In this document: in pieces, positions 15,826 through 24,792 of the stretch | How the letters are laid out: each line of letters opens with the position of its first letter | How positions within the stretch are numbered: position 1 is the first letter of the stretch | Position numbers and translations under genes: made by a program | Notes under the pieces: generated by a model | What the model was told of the DNA's origin: nothing | What the model saw: the letters and a program-made list of their open reading frames with translations, nothing else | Databases searched by the model: none | DNA from: Mycobacterium syngnathidarum | GTDB taxonomy: Bacteria > Actinomycetota > Actinomycetes > Mycobacteriales > Mycobacteriaceae | Length of the DNA stretch: 64,000 nt | Direction of reading: 5' to 3' | Assembly (NCBI RefSeq): GCF_001942625.1 | Contig: NZ_MLCL01000024.1 | Span: forward strand, 62,001-126,000

Positions 15826-17569
15826 CGCCGCGCCGGCAGGGATGCCGGTCACGATTCCCCAGGTCCAGGCGTCGCAACCTGCCAACCTGGTGCAGGCCGG
15901 CGCGGAGATCGGGCAGAAAGCCGCGGCGCTCGGTACCCAGATCGAGCAACATCAAAAGGGTCTGCAGACATTGCACGCCGGGTGGCAGGGGTCAGCATCG
16001 CAGGCCGCGCAGGCCAAGTCGACCGCGACCGTTCAGCGGATGCAACAACTGCAGGAAGCCCTGACCCGGACCCAGACGATCATGCAGGAGGGCGGCGGTC
16101 AGCTTGCCCAGACCCGTTCCAGCCTCTTGCAGACGGTCAGTGGCCTGACCGCACAGGGCTGGCAGGTCGGGCCTGACGGTTCCGTCTCGGTCCGCCCCGG
16201 CTCGACGCTCGAGAAGTACGCGAAGCTCAGCCCCGCGAACGCCATGCAACTGCAGGCGTTGGCGGCGAGCAACGCGGTGAACGTGAAGACGATGCTGGCC
16301 AGCTTCGACACCGCCGATCGCCGGCTGGGCCAGAATTTGCGCGGCGCCGTCAGCGCACTGGACTCACCGATGCAGAACTTCGGGCCAGGAGGAATTCCTG
16401 CGCCCCAGAGCCCCAAGGACACCGGTCCTCAGATACCGCAAGGCAAGGACGCCACGGAAGTCAAGAAGTGGTGGGAGGGGCTGAGCAAGGAGGATCGTGA
16501 ACGGCTGCTGCGTGAGCAGCCGGAGAAGCTCGGCAACCTCAACGGCATCCCGGTCGCCGACCGCAGCACGGCCAACAAGGCAGTGATGGATGCCGACATC
16601 GCTCGTGTGGAGAATGCCACGGAGGCGTTGTCTCAGCAGGAAATGACCCGCTACTACAACGCGCTGAAGGTGCGCGAGGGACTTCAGCACAACGAGGACA
16701 GCACCGACGCTCCCTCATATCTCTACGTGTACGAACCGGAGGCGTTCAACGGCCAAGGCAGAGCGGCTATTTCGATCGGCGACCCCGATACGGCCGACAA
16801 CACGGCGGTCGTGGTGCCCGGGACCAGCCACAGCGTTTCAGAGGGATGGCTGAGCAGCGACGACGCCGCCAACGTGTACAACGAAACCCAGCGTGCCGAT
16901 CCGAGCAAGAGCAACGCGGTGGTGGCCTGGATGGGGTACAACGCCCCCGACAGCCTCACCGACCCGCAGGTCGGACAAGTCGGCAATGCACGTGAGGGCG
17001 GGGCGTTGTTGTCCTCCGACGTCAATGCATTGTCGGTGACGAACCACGGCGACTCCCATGTCACGGTCATCGGCCATTCCTATGGTTCGACCACCGTCGC
17101 CGACGCCGCTGCCGGCTACGGCATGCGCGTCGACGACGTGGTTCTGATCGGTTCACCCGGAACCGATTTGGCGAAGAGCGCTGCTGACTTCCACCTGCCC
17201 GAGAACGGCCATGTGTACGTGGGCGCCGCCTCCACCGATCCGATCACTCATCTGGGCGGGGACAACAATCAGGTTCATATCCCCGGAACCGGCGTCACCA
17301 TCGGACTGGGCACCGACCCCGCCGACGACGACTTCGGGTCGACGCGCTTCAAAGCCGAGGTGGAAGGCTGGACGTTGCCGTGGAAAGACCACAGTGGCTA
17401 CCTGGTCCCTGGCAGTGAATCGCTGTTCAGTATTTCCGATATCGCCTCAGGGCACGGCGACGCGTTGGAGCATGATGGGATGACTGCTGATCATCGAACG
17501 CAAGTTCTCGGCGTGGAGATCGATCCCGAGGCGTGGCGAATCGCCACCGGGGGGCACCGTCACCAATGA
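15818..17569 (+). CDS. WXG100-DUF1023 fusion hydrolase, candidate ESX substrate
   Basis: 583 residues, GTG 15818 overlapping the EspC-like gene. Residues 1-190 form a helical WXG100-like region with WQG at 56-58. A linker (190-290) follows, and residues 300-500 are a DUF1023 alpha/beta hydrolase with nucleophile Ser421 in GHSYG, then LIGSPGTD. No Sec signal peptide, which fits ESX export. The layout (EspC-like partner, WXG-hydrolase, lipoprotein) resembles a secreted enzyme with a guarding partner. Its substrate, perhaps an ester or lipid, is unknown. Confidence 0.75.
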   Translation: MADAAPAGMPVTIPQVQASQPANLVQAGAEIGQKAAALGTQIEQHQKGLQTLHAGWQGSASQAAQAKSTATVQRMQQLQEALTRTQTIMQEGGGQLAQTRSSLLQTVSGLTAQGWQVGPDGSVSVRPGSTLEKYAKLSPANAMQLQALAASNAVNVKTMLASFDTADRRLGQNLRGAVSALDSPMQNFGPGGIPAPQSPKDTGPQIPQGKDATEVKKWWEGLSKEDRERLLREQPEKLGNLNGIPVADRSTANKAVMDADIARVENATEALSQQEMTRYYNALKVREGLQHNEDSTDAPSYLYVYEPEAFNGQGRAAISIGDPDTADNTAVVVPGTSHSVSEGWLSSDDAANVYNETQRADPSKSNAVVAWMGYNAPDSLTDPQVGQVGNAREGGALLSSDVNALSVTNHGDSHVTVIGHSYGSTTVADAAAGYGMRVDDVVLIGSPGTDLAKSAADFHLPENGHVYVGAASTDPITHLGGDNNQVHIPGTGVTIGLGTDPADDDFGSTRFKAEVEGWTLPWKDHSGYLVPGSESLFSISDIASGHGDALEHDGMTADHRTQVLGVEIDPEAWRIATGGHRHQ

Positions 17570-17598
17570 TCGCCATGGGGCATAGAGAAAAGGTCAGC

Positions 17599-18105
17599 GT
17601 GCGAGCGAATCTGTTTATCGCGGTGGTCATGACGGTCGCCGCTCTCACTTCAGGATGTGATGCCGTGAGTTCCAAGAGCTATGGGGTTTCGGACCCGCTC
17701 ACACCCGAGCAGTCCAAGACCCAGGTGGTCGACGCCGCTCGCGAGATCGTGCAGACCCTGAAACTCGATACGTCGGCGGTGGTGTTCCGGCGTTCGTCCT
17801 GCAATGACCAGCACGAGGCACCGTTCCGGGGCGTCGTCAGGATCAAGTACCCGTTGGCTTCCAGTTTCGAAGCCTCCGGCAGCGAGGTCGAACAGATGGT
17901 GCAGCAGCTGAAGTCCAACGGGTGGGGCGAAAACACGGATTTCAAGACGCACGCCAGCAGCCTGGCCAAGAACCAGGTGGTCGCGGTCTTCAACCCTCAA
18001 GCCAAGGGGACCGTGAATCGATCGATCGAGCTCTACGGTGAATGCCGCGACGTCACCACGACGAAGGACTCGGCGGGCACCACCGAACACGTTGATCTCG
18101 GCTAG
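17599..18105 (+). CDS. Putative lipoprotein downstream of the DUF1023 hydrolase
   Basis: 168 residues from GTG 17599 (AAAAGG upstream); ATG 17566, which overlaps the hydrolase stop, is in frame and possible. The signal peptide ends in the lipobox LTSGC, so it should be anchored on the outer face of the inner membrane. Two further cysteines lie in RRSSCNDQ and YGECRD. The order EspC-like / DUF1023 / lipoprotein recalls the M. tuberculosis Rv2798c-Rv2797c-lppV order (from memory, to be checked). An immunity or chaperone role is inference. Confidence 0.7.
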   Translation: MRANLFIAVVMTVAALTSGCDAVSSKSYGVSDPLTPEQSKTQVVDAAREIVQTLKLDTSAVVFRRSSCNDQHEAPFRGVVRIKYPLASSFEASGSEVEQMVQQLKSNGWGENTDFKTHASSLAKNQVVAVFNPQAKGTVNRSIELYGECRDVTTTKDSAGTTEHVDLG

Positions 18106-18228
18106 CCGCGTACCGCAGCAACCGGCCGGAACCGTACCTTTGCACTGAGCCCCCGGGTTCTGCGTCGACTGACATGAAGTTGATATGAAGTCGGCGGCAG
18201 ACGCTGTTTCTGTCCGCAGAATGTCAGT

Positions 18229-18804
18229 GTGACGGCGTCGGCACCTTCCTGCGATCAGCAACGAGTTGATGGCTCGCTGATCCGCGTGGTGGGCGTCGCC
18301 GATGAAGTCGACAGGCTCACTGTCGCAGGCTCAGAACGTGACGAGGTCGTCCGGCTGACTCGCCAGCAGGAGCTGCGGCAGGCCCGCTACTACCGGGGGC
18401 TACTGGAATCGCAGCGGGCTGAGATCGACGAGGAGTTGGCTCGCGACTGCGCACTGCTCGCCAGGCACTTGGCCGACGGTCGCAGTCGGCGCCGGATGCC
18501 TCGCCTTCGGGAATCCGTCCGGCGCAAGCGCCGTGAGCAATATCAGATCGACTGTCTGCTGGAATCATTGAACATGAGGTTCTTCCAGCCGCGGCCGATG
18601 CCGCTGCCGGATCACCGCTTCACCGTGGAGATCGAACCGACCCGGCACGGCTATCGGGTTCGGGTCCTCGAACTCGATCAAGTCGTGACCGCGGTCAGCC
18701 GGGACGAAGCGGAGATGACTGCCCGCGAGTACATCGCCGTGAGCATCGGTATGGCAATCAGCCGGATCGCCGTACACGTCTCCCCGGCCCGCTCTGTCAC
18801 CTAG
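18229..18804 (+). CDS. Hypothetical protein with HicB-like C-terminus
   Basis: 191 residues, GTG 18229. The middle is a charged helical, probably coiled-coil region rich in Arg and Glu (about 40-120). The end (HRFTVEIEPTRHGYRVRVLE, then TAVSRDEAEMTAREYIA) resembles the small beta-alpha fold of HicB-type antitoxins, with the EAxxxAREYIA helix. No HicA-like partner gene is adjacent. The start is not supported by a clear ribosome site. Confidence 0.5.
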   Translation: MTASAPSCDQQRVDGSLIRVVGVADEVDRLTVAGSERDEVVRLTRQQELRQARYYRGLLESQRAEIDEELARDCALLARHLADGRSRRRMPRLRESVRRKRREQYQIDCLLESLNMRFFQPRPMPLPDHRFTVEIEPTRHGYRVRVLELDQVVTAVSRDEAEMTAREYIAVSIGMAISRIAVHVSPARSVT

Positions 18805-18941
18805 ATCCCGCGCCATCCGCGCCGCGCCAATGCGCGTTTTCTCCCATCCTCTGTGACGACGCTGCGCAAAACTGTTGTGGGCCAAGCTATGAAAGCCGAG
18901 GGATCATTGGCGCCCAGGTTGGGTGGTTAATGTCCAGGCAC

Positions 18942-19044
18942 AGTTTCCCTGTCAGTCACCTCCGGGAAACGCTGTGTCCCAACTGTTTATGGGGAAACTG
19001 ACGATGGGTGGTGACATCCCTTCGCGGGCGTTGCTAGTTTCCCT
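18942..19044. repeat. Four GTTTCCC/GGGAAAC boxes upstream of the porin pair
   Basis: AGTTTCCCT at 18942-18950, its reverse form GGGAAAC at 18964-18970, GGGGAAACT at 18991-18999 and AGTTTCCCT at 19036-19044. They alternate in orientation within 103 bases. TAATAC at 19058-19063 could be the -10 of the following porin gene. Otherwise 18805-19084 has no gene. Confidence 0.55.
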
Positions 19045-19084
19045 CGGGGAGAATTTCTAATACCGAGAGGCGCGACTTCGCACC

Positions 19085-19765
19085 ATGTTGAAAACTCTTG
19101 TCGCACTGGCTGTCGCCGGTTCATTCGCGGCCATGACAGCACTTGGCACCGCCAACCAGTCTGTGGCCCAGCCGCTTCCGGAACCGCCTGCGCCTGACGG
19201 CACAGCCGGAATCGGGGCTGGCACCGGTTCCGTGCCGTCTGCAGCGCCCGCGACCCTGCCCACTCCAGAGGGTTGGACTCTTTCAGTCAAGGCGGTGGAC
19301 GAAACGCAGATCGCCGTAGAGCCGTTGACCACGGCCATTTCGTCGCGTGAATACCTGGTGGGCGGAACGTTTCTGGGCGAGGTGACTGGTGCCGGCAAGG
19401 CCGCCTTGACCGGCGGCACTCTGGAGGCGGGGTACCAGATCGGTTGCGGAATCACCGCCGATGTCGTGGATGCCCGGTTCGGCGGCAACATCACGCCCTC
19501 GCTCAGCTCGGCGGGTCTGCCGAGTGTTGGAGGTGGGCTCTTCGCGCAGATCCGCCCCACGCTCAAGCCGGGTACGGCAACCGTTGTCGCGGTGACGAAA
19601 GTTCAATACGAGGGCGATTCGGCTCGTGCGACGATCACCGGCCTGCGGATCAAGATCGACAGTTGTGTCGGTCAGTCCTTCATCCGCTCATACGCGACCT
19701 TCACCAGCTCCACCGCCGACACGCAGGATGTCGTGTCATACGTGGGCGTGACCAAGGCTGTCTGA
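19085..19765 (+). CDS. MspA-family porin (first of tandem pair)
   Basis: 226 residues with a signal peptide ending near SVAQPLP, for export to the mycolic-acid outer membrane. EGWTLSVKAVDET, SREYLVGGTF, EAGYQIGCGI and the C-terminal RIKIDSCVGQSFIRSYATF are MspA-family landmarks, including the two cysteines. MspA-type octamers admit small hydrophilic solutes. A proline-rich stretch (PLPEPPAPDG) follows the signal peptide. GAGAGG lies 14 bases before the ATG. Confidence 0.9.
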   Translation: MLKTLVALAVAGSFAAMTALGTANQSVAQPLPEPPAPDGTAGIGAGTGSVPSAAPATLPTPEGWTLSVKAVDETQIAVEPLTTAISSREYLVGGTFLGEVTGAGKAALTGGTLEAGYQIGCGITADVVDARFGGNITPSLSSAGLPSVGGGLFAQIRPTLKPGTATVVAVTKVQYEGDSARATITGLRIKIDSCVGQSFIRSYATFTSSTADTQDVVSYVGVTKAV

Positions 19766-19826
19766 CGTCCCAAACCCAAATACACGCTCGCTCAACAATT
19801 TACGCTTTGAGAGGTGTCAAGCTGAC

Positions 19827-20492
19827 ATGACCAAGTTCTTTGCTGCCCTGGTTACGATTGGTGCGCTGGTGGCGCCGGCACCTTATGCGGTCGCCGCGCC
19901 CGAACCTGTTGTGCCGCCCGTTGAGGGCGAGCCCGAACCGACGCCGGACACCGGGGCCGTCGCTTCCGGCGAACCATCCGTGGTCACGACGCCAGACGGC
20001 TGGGTGTTGAAGCTCGCCGCCAGGGACGAAACCCAATTGCCGATCCCGGCCCTCACGACGGCGACCTCATCGCGTGAGTACCTGGCTGGAGGGACGTTCA
20101 CCGGCAGCATCAGCGGCAATGGCAGTACGTCGTTGCGAGGCGGTTCGCTGGAGGCGGGCTACCAGATCGGCTGCGGTATTGCGCTGAGCGCCGTTCGCCT
20201 GACCGGCAGCCTCGGCCTGTCCTCGTCGCTCAGCCGGTCTGGCCTCGGCGGGGTCAGCGCGCCGATCCAGGGCAATGTCGAAGTACGGCCCAAACCCGGC
20301 GAGGTCATCAACGTGCCGGTCACCAAAATGAAGTTCAAGGGTAAGGATTCCCGGGTCACGCTCAAAGACGTGCACATCAAGATCGATGGGTGCGTCGGCC
20401 AGTCTTTTCTGCGCTCATACGCGCAGCTGACCAGCGCTGCCCCGGGATCCGAAGATATCGTCGCGTACTACGGACTGACCAAAACCGTCTGA
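19827..20492 (+). CDS. MspA-family porin (second of tandem pair)
   Basis: 221 residues, signal peptide ending near AVAAPEP. It shares with its neighbour DGWVLKLAARDET, SREYLAGGTF, EAGYQIGCGI and HIKIDGCVGQSFLRSYAQL, so the two are tandem paralogues 61 bases apart and may form mixed pores. The last 25 bases overlap the 3' end of the convergent GAPDH gene. Confidence 0.9.
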   Translation: MTKFFAALVTIGALVAPAPYAVAAPEPVVPPVEGEPEPTPDTGAVASGEPSVVTTPDGWVLKLAARDETQLPIPALTTATSSREYLAGGTFTGSISGNGSTSLRGGSLEAGYQIGCGIALSAVRLTGSLGLSSSLSRSGLGGVSAPIQGNVEVRPKPGEVINVPVTKMKFKGKDSRVTLKDVHIKIDGCVGQSFLRSYAQLTSAAPGSEDIVAYYGLTKTV

Positions 20493-21937
20493 TCCGCGTC
20501 CGCCCGCATCTGCGGATACGTCGGGTATTCGATACCCGAGAGGTACTGCACGGTGCGCACGACCTGGGACGAGTAGCCGAATTCGTTGTCGTACCAGACG
20601 TAGAGGATCACGTTGTCCTCGTCGGCGATCGTGGCGTTCGCATCGATGATGCTCGCCGCACGTGAGCCGATGAAGTCGCTCGAAACGGCATCGGTGGCCG
20701 CGGTGTAGTCCAGGTTGCGGCTCAACGGTCCCGACAAGGAGGCCTGGCGCAGGTACTCCAGGACCTCACCCTTGGTGGTCTGCTTGTGCAGCTGCATGTT
20801 CAGGATGGCCACCGACACATCCGGGGTGGGAACGCGGATCGAGCTGCCGCTGATCTTGGCCTTGAGGTCTGGCATCGCCTTGGCCACCGCCGAGGCCGCG
20901 CCGGTCTCGGTGAGCACCAGGTTGAACGGCGCGGACCGGCCGCGGCGGTCAGCCTTGTGGTAGTTGTCCAACAGGTTCTGGTCGTTGGTAAACGAGTGCA
21001 CGGTCTCCACGTGACAGCGCGCTACGCCGAACTCGTCGTCCATGGCCTTCAACGGCGGAACGATCGCATTGGTCGTGCAGGATGCGCACGAGAAGATCTG
21101 CTGCTCGAGATCGAGTGTGCGGTGGTTGACCCCGTGCACGATGTTGGGCACGTCGCCCTTGCCCGGTGCGGTCAGCAGAACCTTGGCGATACCGGGGCGC
21201 AGGTGCTTGGACAGCCCTTCGCGGTCGCGCCACTTGCCGGTGTTGTCGATCAGGATCGCGTTGTTGATCCCGTACTGGGTGTAGTCGACGGTCGACGGGT
21301 CGTTGCTGTGGATGAACTTGATGACGTTGCCGTTGGCGATGAGGCAGTTGTTCTCGTTGTCGACCTTGATCGAGCCGTTGAACTGGCCGTGCACCGAGTC
21401 GCGGCGCAGCAGTGATGCCCGCTTGGCGAGGTCGCCTTCCCCGTTGCTGCGGATGACGACGGCGCGCAGGTTCAGGCCGTTGCCGGATCCGGCCTTCTCG
21501 ATGAGCAGGCGTGCGACGAGCCGACCGATACGGCCGAACCCGTAGAGCACCACGTCCCGCGGGCCCTGCGGCTCGATCTTGTTCTCCCCGGTCACATCGC
21601 TGAGCACCTGTGCGGTGAACTCGGGCACCGATGCGCTGCCATCGCTGGCGCGGTAAGCCATGACCAGCAGGCCCAGGTCGATCTTCGCGGGGCCCAGGTC
21701 CAGGTCGGCCAGGGCCTGAAGGAACGGGAAGGTCTCTTCGACCGAGAGTTCGTTGCCGCCCACCTGGCGGGCGAAGCGGTGCGTCCGCAGGATGCTGATG
21801 ACGGACTTGTTCACCAGCGACCGGCTGTGCAGCAGAACCGTCACGCCCTTCGCCCGGTGCAGGGTTCCGATGATCGGGATCATCGCCTCCGCGAGTGCTT
21901 CTTGGGCATTCCAGTTGGCGAGTTCTGGCGAGTTCAA
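20468..21937 (-). CDS. GapB-like glyceraldehyde-3-phosphate dehydrogenase (long form)
   Basis: 489 residues; the only start in the frame that fits is TTG 21937 with AGGA upstream. About 125 N-terminal residues precede the NAD-binding motif YGFGRIGRLVARLL. The catalytic cysteine is in SCASCTTNAIVPP, and WYDNEFGYSSQVVRT ends the catalytic domain. The length matches the corynebacterial GapB class, which works in the gluconeogenic direction, not the 340-residue glycolytic enzyme. It is convergent with the porin gene and overlaps it by 25 bases. Confidence 0.85.
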   Translation of the reverse strand: MNSPELANWNAQEALAEAMIPIIGTLHRAKGVTVLLHSRSLVNKSVISILRTHRFARQVGGNELSVEETFPFLQALADLDLGPAKIDLGLLVMAYRASDGSASVPEFTAQVLSDVTGENKIEPQGPRDVVLYGFGRIGRLVARLLIEKAGSGNGLNLRAVVIRSNGEGDLAKRASLLRRDSVHGQFNGSIKVDNENNCLIANGNVIKFIHSNDPSTVDYTQYGINNAILIDNTGKWRDREGLSKHLRPGIAKVLLTAPGKGDVPNIVHGVNHRTLDLEQQIFSCASCTTNAIVPPLKAMDDEFGVARCHVETVHSFTNDQNLLDNYHKADRRGRSAPFNLVLTETGAASAVAKAMPDLKAKISGSSIRVPTPDVSVAILNMQLHKQTTKGEVLEYLRQASLSGPLSRNLDYTAATDAVSSDFIGSRAASIIDANATIADEDNVILYVWYDNEFGYSSQVVRTVQYLSGIEYPTYPQMRADADQTVLVSP

Positions 21938-22123
21938 ATCAAGCGTCCTGTGCGTCGTGTGGGCTGGCCCCTCGGATGAGTAGCGCTTAGATGTTAGCGA
22001 TTGCCGGATTTCACAAAACGCCCTGGTAGGGCGGTGAGATCAGCAGTGGCGCAGGTCACAGGTCTATTTGGGTGGACGTGGCGGCCGGCAGGGACGTCCC
22101 GCCATCGAGCCGGCGCCCAGCCG

Positions 22124-23029
22124 TCACCGTAGCGCACTGCCGCTGAGCCACTGGTCCCACGACACACCCCAGTCGCCGTTCTGCCAGACCGGCAGTGGCT
22201 CACCGCCGGTATTGCGAACCTCGAACACATCTCCGGGCTGGGAGAATTCGTAGAACCACCGGCTGTTGTCGGCGTTGACGTTCAGGCACCCGTGCGACGT
22301 GTTGGTCTTGCCCTGCGCCCAGACGGTGCTGTCGAGTTGGTGGACGTAGATCCCGCTGTTGGTGAGCCGTACCGCATTGTTGACGGTCACCTTGTAGCCC
22401 AGCCGTGAATCCACGGGCAGACCGTAGGTGGAGGAGTCCATGACGACGGTGTCGGCCTTGTCCATCACCGTGTAGACGCCGGGTTGGGTCCAGAAGGAAA
22501 TGGTTTTTCCCGCGACGGTTTCTGAACCGCCCATACCCATCGAGGTCGGTATCGTCCGGACCAGTTCGTCATTGCGGTAGACACGGATCTGCTTTGTGGC
22601 GTCGTCGGCGATGGATACGTGCGACTCTCCGATGGCGAACGACACCCGGCCGGCCTCCTGGCCGTCGGCGACCACGCTCACCTCGGTGCCTGGACGGAAG
22701 TAGTTTTGCGGCCGCCAGTGGGCGTGCCGGCTATCCATCCAGTACCAGGAACCATCAACTGGCGGAACGGTTTTCACCGACAGGCGGCGTTCGGCGGCCG
22801 CGCGATCAGCGACCGGTTCGTCGAAGTTGGCCACGATGACAGTGCCGACGCCGTAAGTCCCTCCGTCGGCCAACTTCGCCCCCGAGGTCGCGGTGAAGCT
22901 GACTTGCTTCTGCTCACCGGCGGTGAGTGTGGCGACCATCGAGGTCGGCTGCGTCAGCAGGAGGGCGGCGGCGATGGCAAGCAGCGACAGGACTGGTACC
23001 GGTCGCTTCGCGGGTGAACCCACCGGCAT
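22124..23029 (-). CDS. L,D-transpeptidase (YkuD), secreted
   Basis: 301 residues from ATG 23029 (GGGAGG 7 bases upstream; ATG 23044 is in frame). An N-terminal signal/anchor segment is followed by an Ig-like domain (about 45-145) and the YkuD domain with NSGIYVHQLD and the catalytic SHGCLNV. These enzymes form 3-3 cross-links in peptidoglycan and are inhibited by carbapenems but not most penicillins. It is divergent from a redox/BlaI operon across a large dyad, so beta-lactam-responsive control is plausible. Confidence 0.9.
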   Translation of the reverse strand: MPVGSPAKRPVPVLSLLAIAAALLLTQPTSMVATLTAGEQKQVSFTATSGAKLADGGTYGVGTVIVANFDEPVADRAAAERRLSVKTVPPVDGSWYWMDSRHAHWRPQNYFRPGTEVSVVADGQEAGRVSFAIGESHVSIADDATKQIRVYRNDELVRTIPTSMGMGGSETVAGKTISFWTQPGVYTVMDKADTVVMDSSTYGLPVDSRLGYKVTVNNAVRLTNSGIYVHQLDSTVWAQGKTNTSHGCLNVNADNSRWFYEFSQPGDVFEVRNTGGEPLPVWQNGDWGVSWDQWLSGSALR

Positions 23030-23068
23030 CCCGGAGCCTCCCATCTGTCCGCCGCACTGCGGCGCCCT

Positions 23069-23120
23069 GTGCTAGAACGGAATACGTAGCTACGCCGTAG
23101 CTACGTAGGAAGGCTAGCAC
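23069..23120. promoter_or_regulatory. Large dyad, candidate BlaI operator
   Basis: TACGTAGCTACG (23083-23094) and its perfect reverse complement CGTAGCTACGTA (23096-23107) are separated by one base. An outer pair GTGCTAG (23069-23075) / CTAGCAC (23114-23120) extends the symmetry. It sits in the roughly 100-base gap between the L,D-transpeptidase and DsbA-like genes. A blaI gene follows in the same operon. Confidence 0.7.
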
Positions 23121-23131
23121 GGAGGTACGCG

Positions 23132-23869
23132 GTGAGCGGGCGGCGAGAGAGCGTCAGGAAAGACCTGATCTTCATCGGGGGACTTGTGGTGATCGCCGCC
23201 GCACTGATCGCGTACCTGCTGGTACGTCCCGACAATGGCCCCGCTTCCGCCGCGCCCGTCGCGGAGTCGTCGGCGACCTCGCAAGCAACCGGCGCGACCG
23301 CCGGCTCGGACCGGGCTCATCCGCCGGTTGAACGCCGTCAGGCGGGTGACCCGCTGGCGCTGGGAGATCCCGACGCGCCCGTGGCGTTGGTGGTCTTCTC
23401 CGACTTTCGGTGCCCGTTCTGCGCCAAGTTCAGTCGCGACACCGAGCCCGAACTGGTCAAGCGATACGTCGATACGGGCCAGCTGCGCATCGAGTGGCGC
23501 GACTTCCCGATTTTCGGCCCCCAGTCGATGACGGCCGCACGTGCCGGACGCGCTGCCGCCGAGCAGGGCAAGTTCTGGGAGTTCAACCGCGCCGTCTACG
23601 CGGCCGCACCGGAACGGAAGAAGGCAGACCTGACGGATGACGATCTGATCGGTTTCGCCAGGCAAGCCGGTGTCCCCGACATCGACAAGTTCACCGCCGG
23701 GATGCGCGGAACCACCTACGACGCCGCCGTCAACGCCGACCTGGCCCAGGGCACGGGGATCGGCGTCCCCAGCACACCGGCATTCCTGATCAACGACGTG
23801 CCGATGCTCGGTGCGCAGCCCACCGAAGACTTCGTGACCGCCATCGACGGAGCGTTGGCCACACGATGA
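23132..23869 (+). CDS. DsbA-like membrane-anchored thiol oxidoreductase
   Basis: 245 residues, GTG with GGAGG. One N-terminal membrane helix (LIFIGGLVVIAAALIAYLLV) anchors an extracytoplasmic thioredoxin fold whose active site is CPFC in SDFRCPFCAKFSRDTEP; the cis-proline is in GVPSTPAFLIN. It would form or isomerise disulfides in exported proteins. The ATGA overlap with the CcdA-like gene indicates a working pair that passes electrons across the membrane. Confidence 0.88.
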   Translation: MSGRRESVRKDLIFIGGLVVIAAALIAYLLVRPDNGPASAAPVAESSATSQATGATAGSDRAHPPVERRQAGDPLALGDPDAPVALVVFSDFRCPFCAKFSRDTEPELVKRYVDTGQLRIEWRDFPIFGPQSMTAARAGRAAAEQGKFWEFNRAVYAAAPERKKADLTDDDLIGFARQAGVPDIDKFTAGMRGTTYDAAVNADLAQGTGIGVPSTPAFLINDVPMLGAQPTEDFVTAIDGALATR

Positions 23870-24741
23870 GCGGCGTCGGCCTGCTCGGTGCCTTCCTCGG
23901 CGGGTTGGCCTCGCTGCTCAGCCCGTGTTCGGCGCTGCTGCTGCCGTCGTTCTTCGCTTACGCCTTCGATCGGACGCGCCTGCTGATCCGGCGCACCGTC
24001 GCATTCTGGGCTGGACTCTGTGTCGTGCTGGTGCCGCTGGGTGCCGGCGTCGGCGCCCTGGGCAGCGTGGTCACGCGCTATCGCAGCGAAGTCACCGTGA
24101 TCGGTGGCCTGGTGTTGATCGGCTTCGGTCTGATGACGTTGCTGGGCAAGGGTTTCGGCCTCTCGGGCATGCAGCGGTTGACGGCCCGGATCAACATCTC
24201 CGGCACGGTCTCGGTGCTTGCGTTGGGGGCGGTGTACGGTCTGGCCGGCTTCTGCGCGGGACCGCTGCTCGGCGCCGTCCTGACCATGTCCGCGATGGGC
24301 GCCGACCCGGCTTACGGAGCACTTCTGATGGCGGTCTACGCCCTCGGTATGGCCGCCCCGTTGTTCGTACTCGCCTGGTTGTGGGACCGCTTCAACCTGT
24401 CGAAACGCGCCTGGCTGCGGGGGCGGCCGGTGCGTCTGGGCCCGCTGGAAACCCACACCACCTCGCTGCTCACCGGGGCGATCTTCATCGTTCTCGGTGG
24501 GATCTTCCTGTTCACCGACGGCACCGCGAGTCTGGGCGGGCTGCTCTCCGTCGACGCACAGTACGACCTGCAGGTATGGCTGGGCCGCTTGTCGTCCGGC
24601 GTCAGCGATCCCTGGCTGCTTCTGGGCGTCGTGGCGGCGCTCATCGTGTGGCGGTCCATTCGGTTATGGCGGCGACGCACCACGTCCAGCACCGCGAGCG
24701 GGACTCACGATGAGCAGAGCAGCTACTATCGCGCTACATAG
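23866..24741 (+). CDS. CcdA/DsbD-type electron-transfer membrane protein
   Basis: 291 residues, six or more membrane helices. The redox cysteines lie in LLSPCSALLLPS (helix 1) and GLAGFCAGPLLG (helix 4), as in CcdA/DsbD, which carry reducing equivalents from cytoplasmic thioredoxin to extracytoplasmic thiol proteins. It overlaps the DsbA-like gene by 4 bases. No cytochrome c biogenesis gene is adjacent, so the partner is more likely the DsbA-like protein. Confidence 0.85.
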   Translation: MSGVGLLGAFLGGLASLLSPCSALLLPSFFAYAFDRTRLLIRRTVAFWAGLCVVLVPLGAGVGALGSVVTRYRSEVTVIGGLVLIGFGLMTLLGKGFGLSGMQRLTARINISGTVSVLALGAVYGLAGFCAGPLLGAVLTMSAMGADPAYGALLMAVYALGMAAPLFVLAWLWDRFNLSKRAWLRGRPVRLGPLETHTTSLLTGAIFIVLGGIFLFTDGTASLGGLLSVDAQYDLQVWLGRLSSGVSDPWLLLGVVAALIVWRSIRLWRRRTTSSTASGTHDEQSSYYRAT

Positions 24742-24792
24742 GTTTGACGGGCTGGGCCACGAAATGACGACGTCGCACCAACACGAGCGGTA

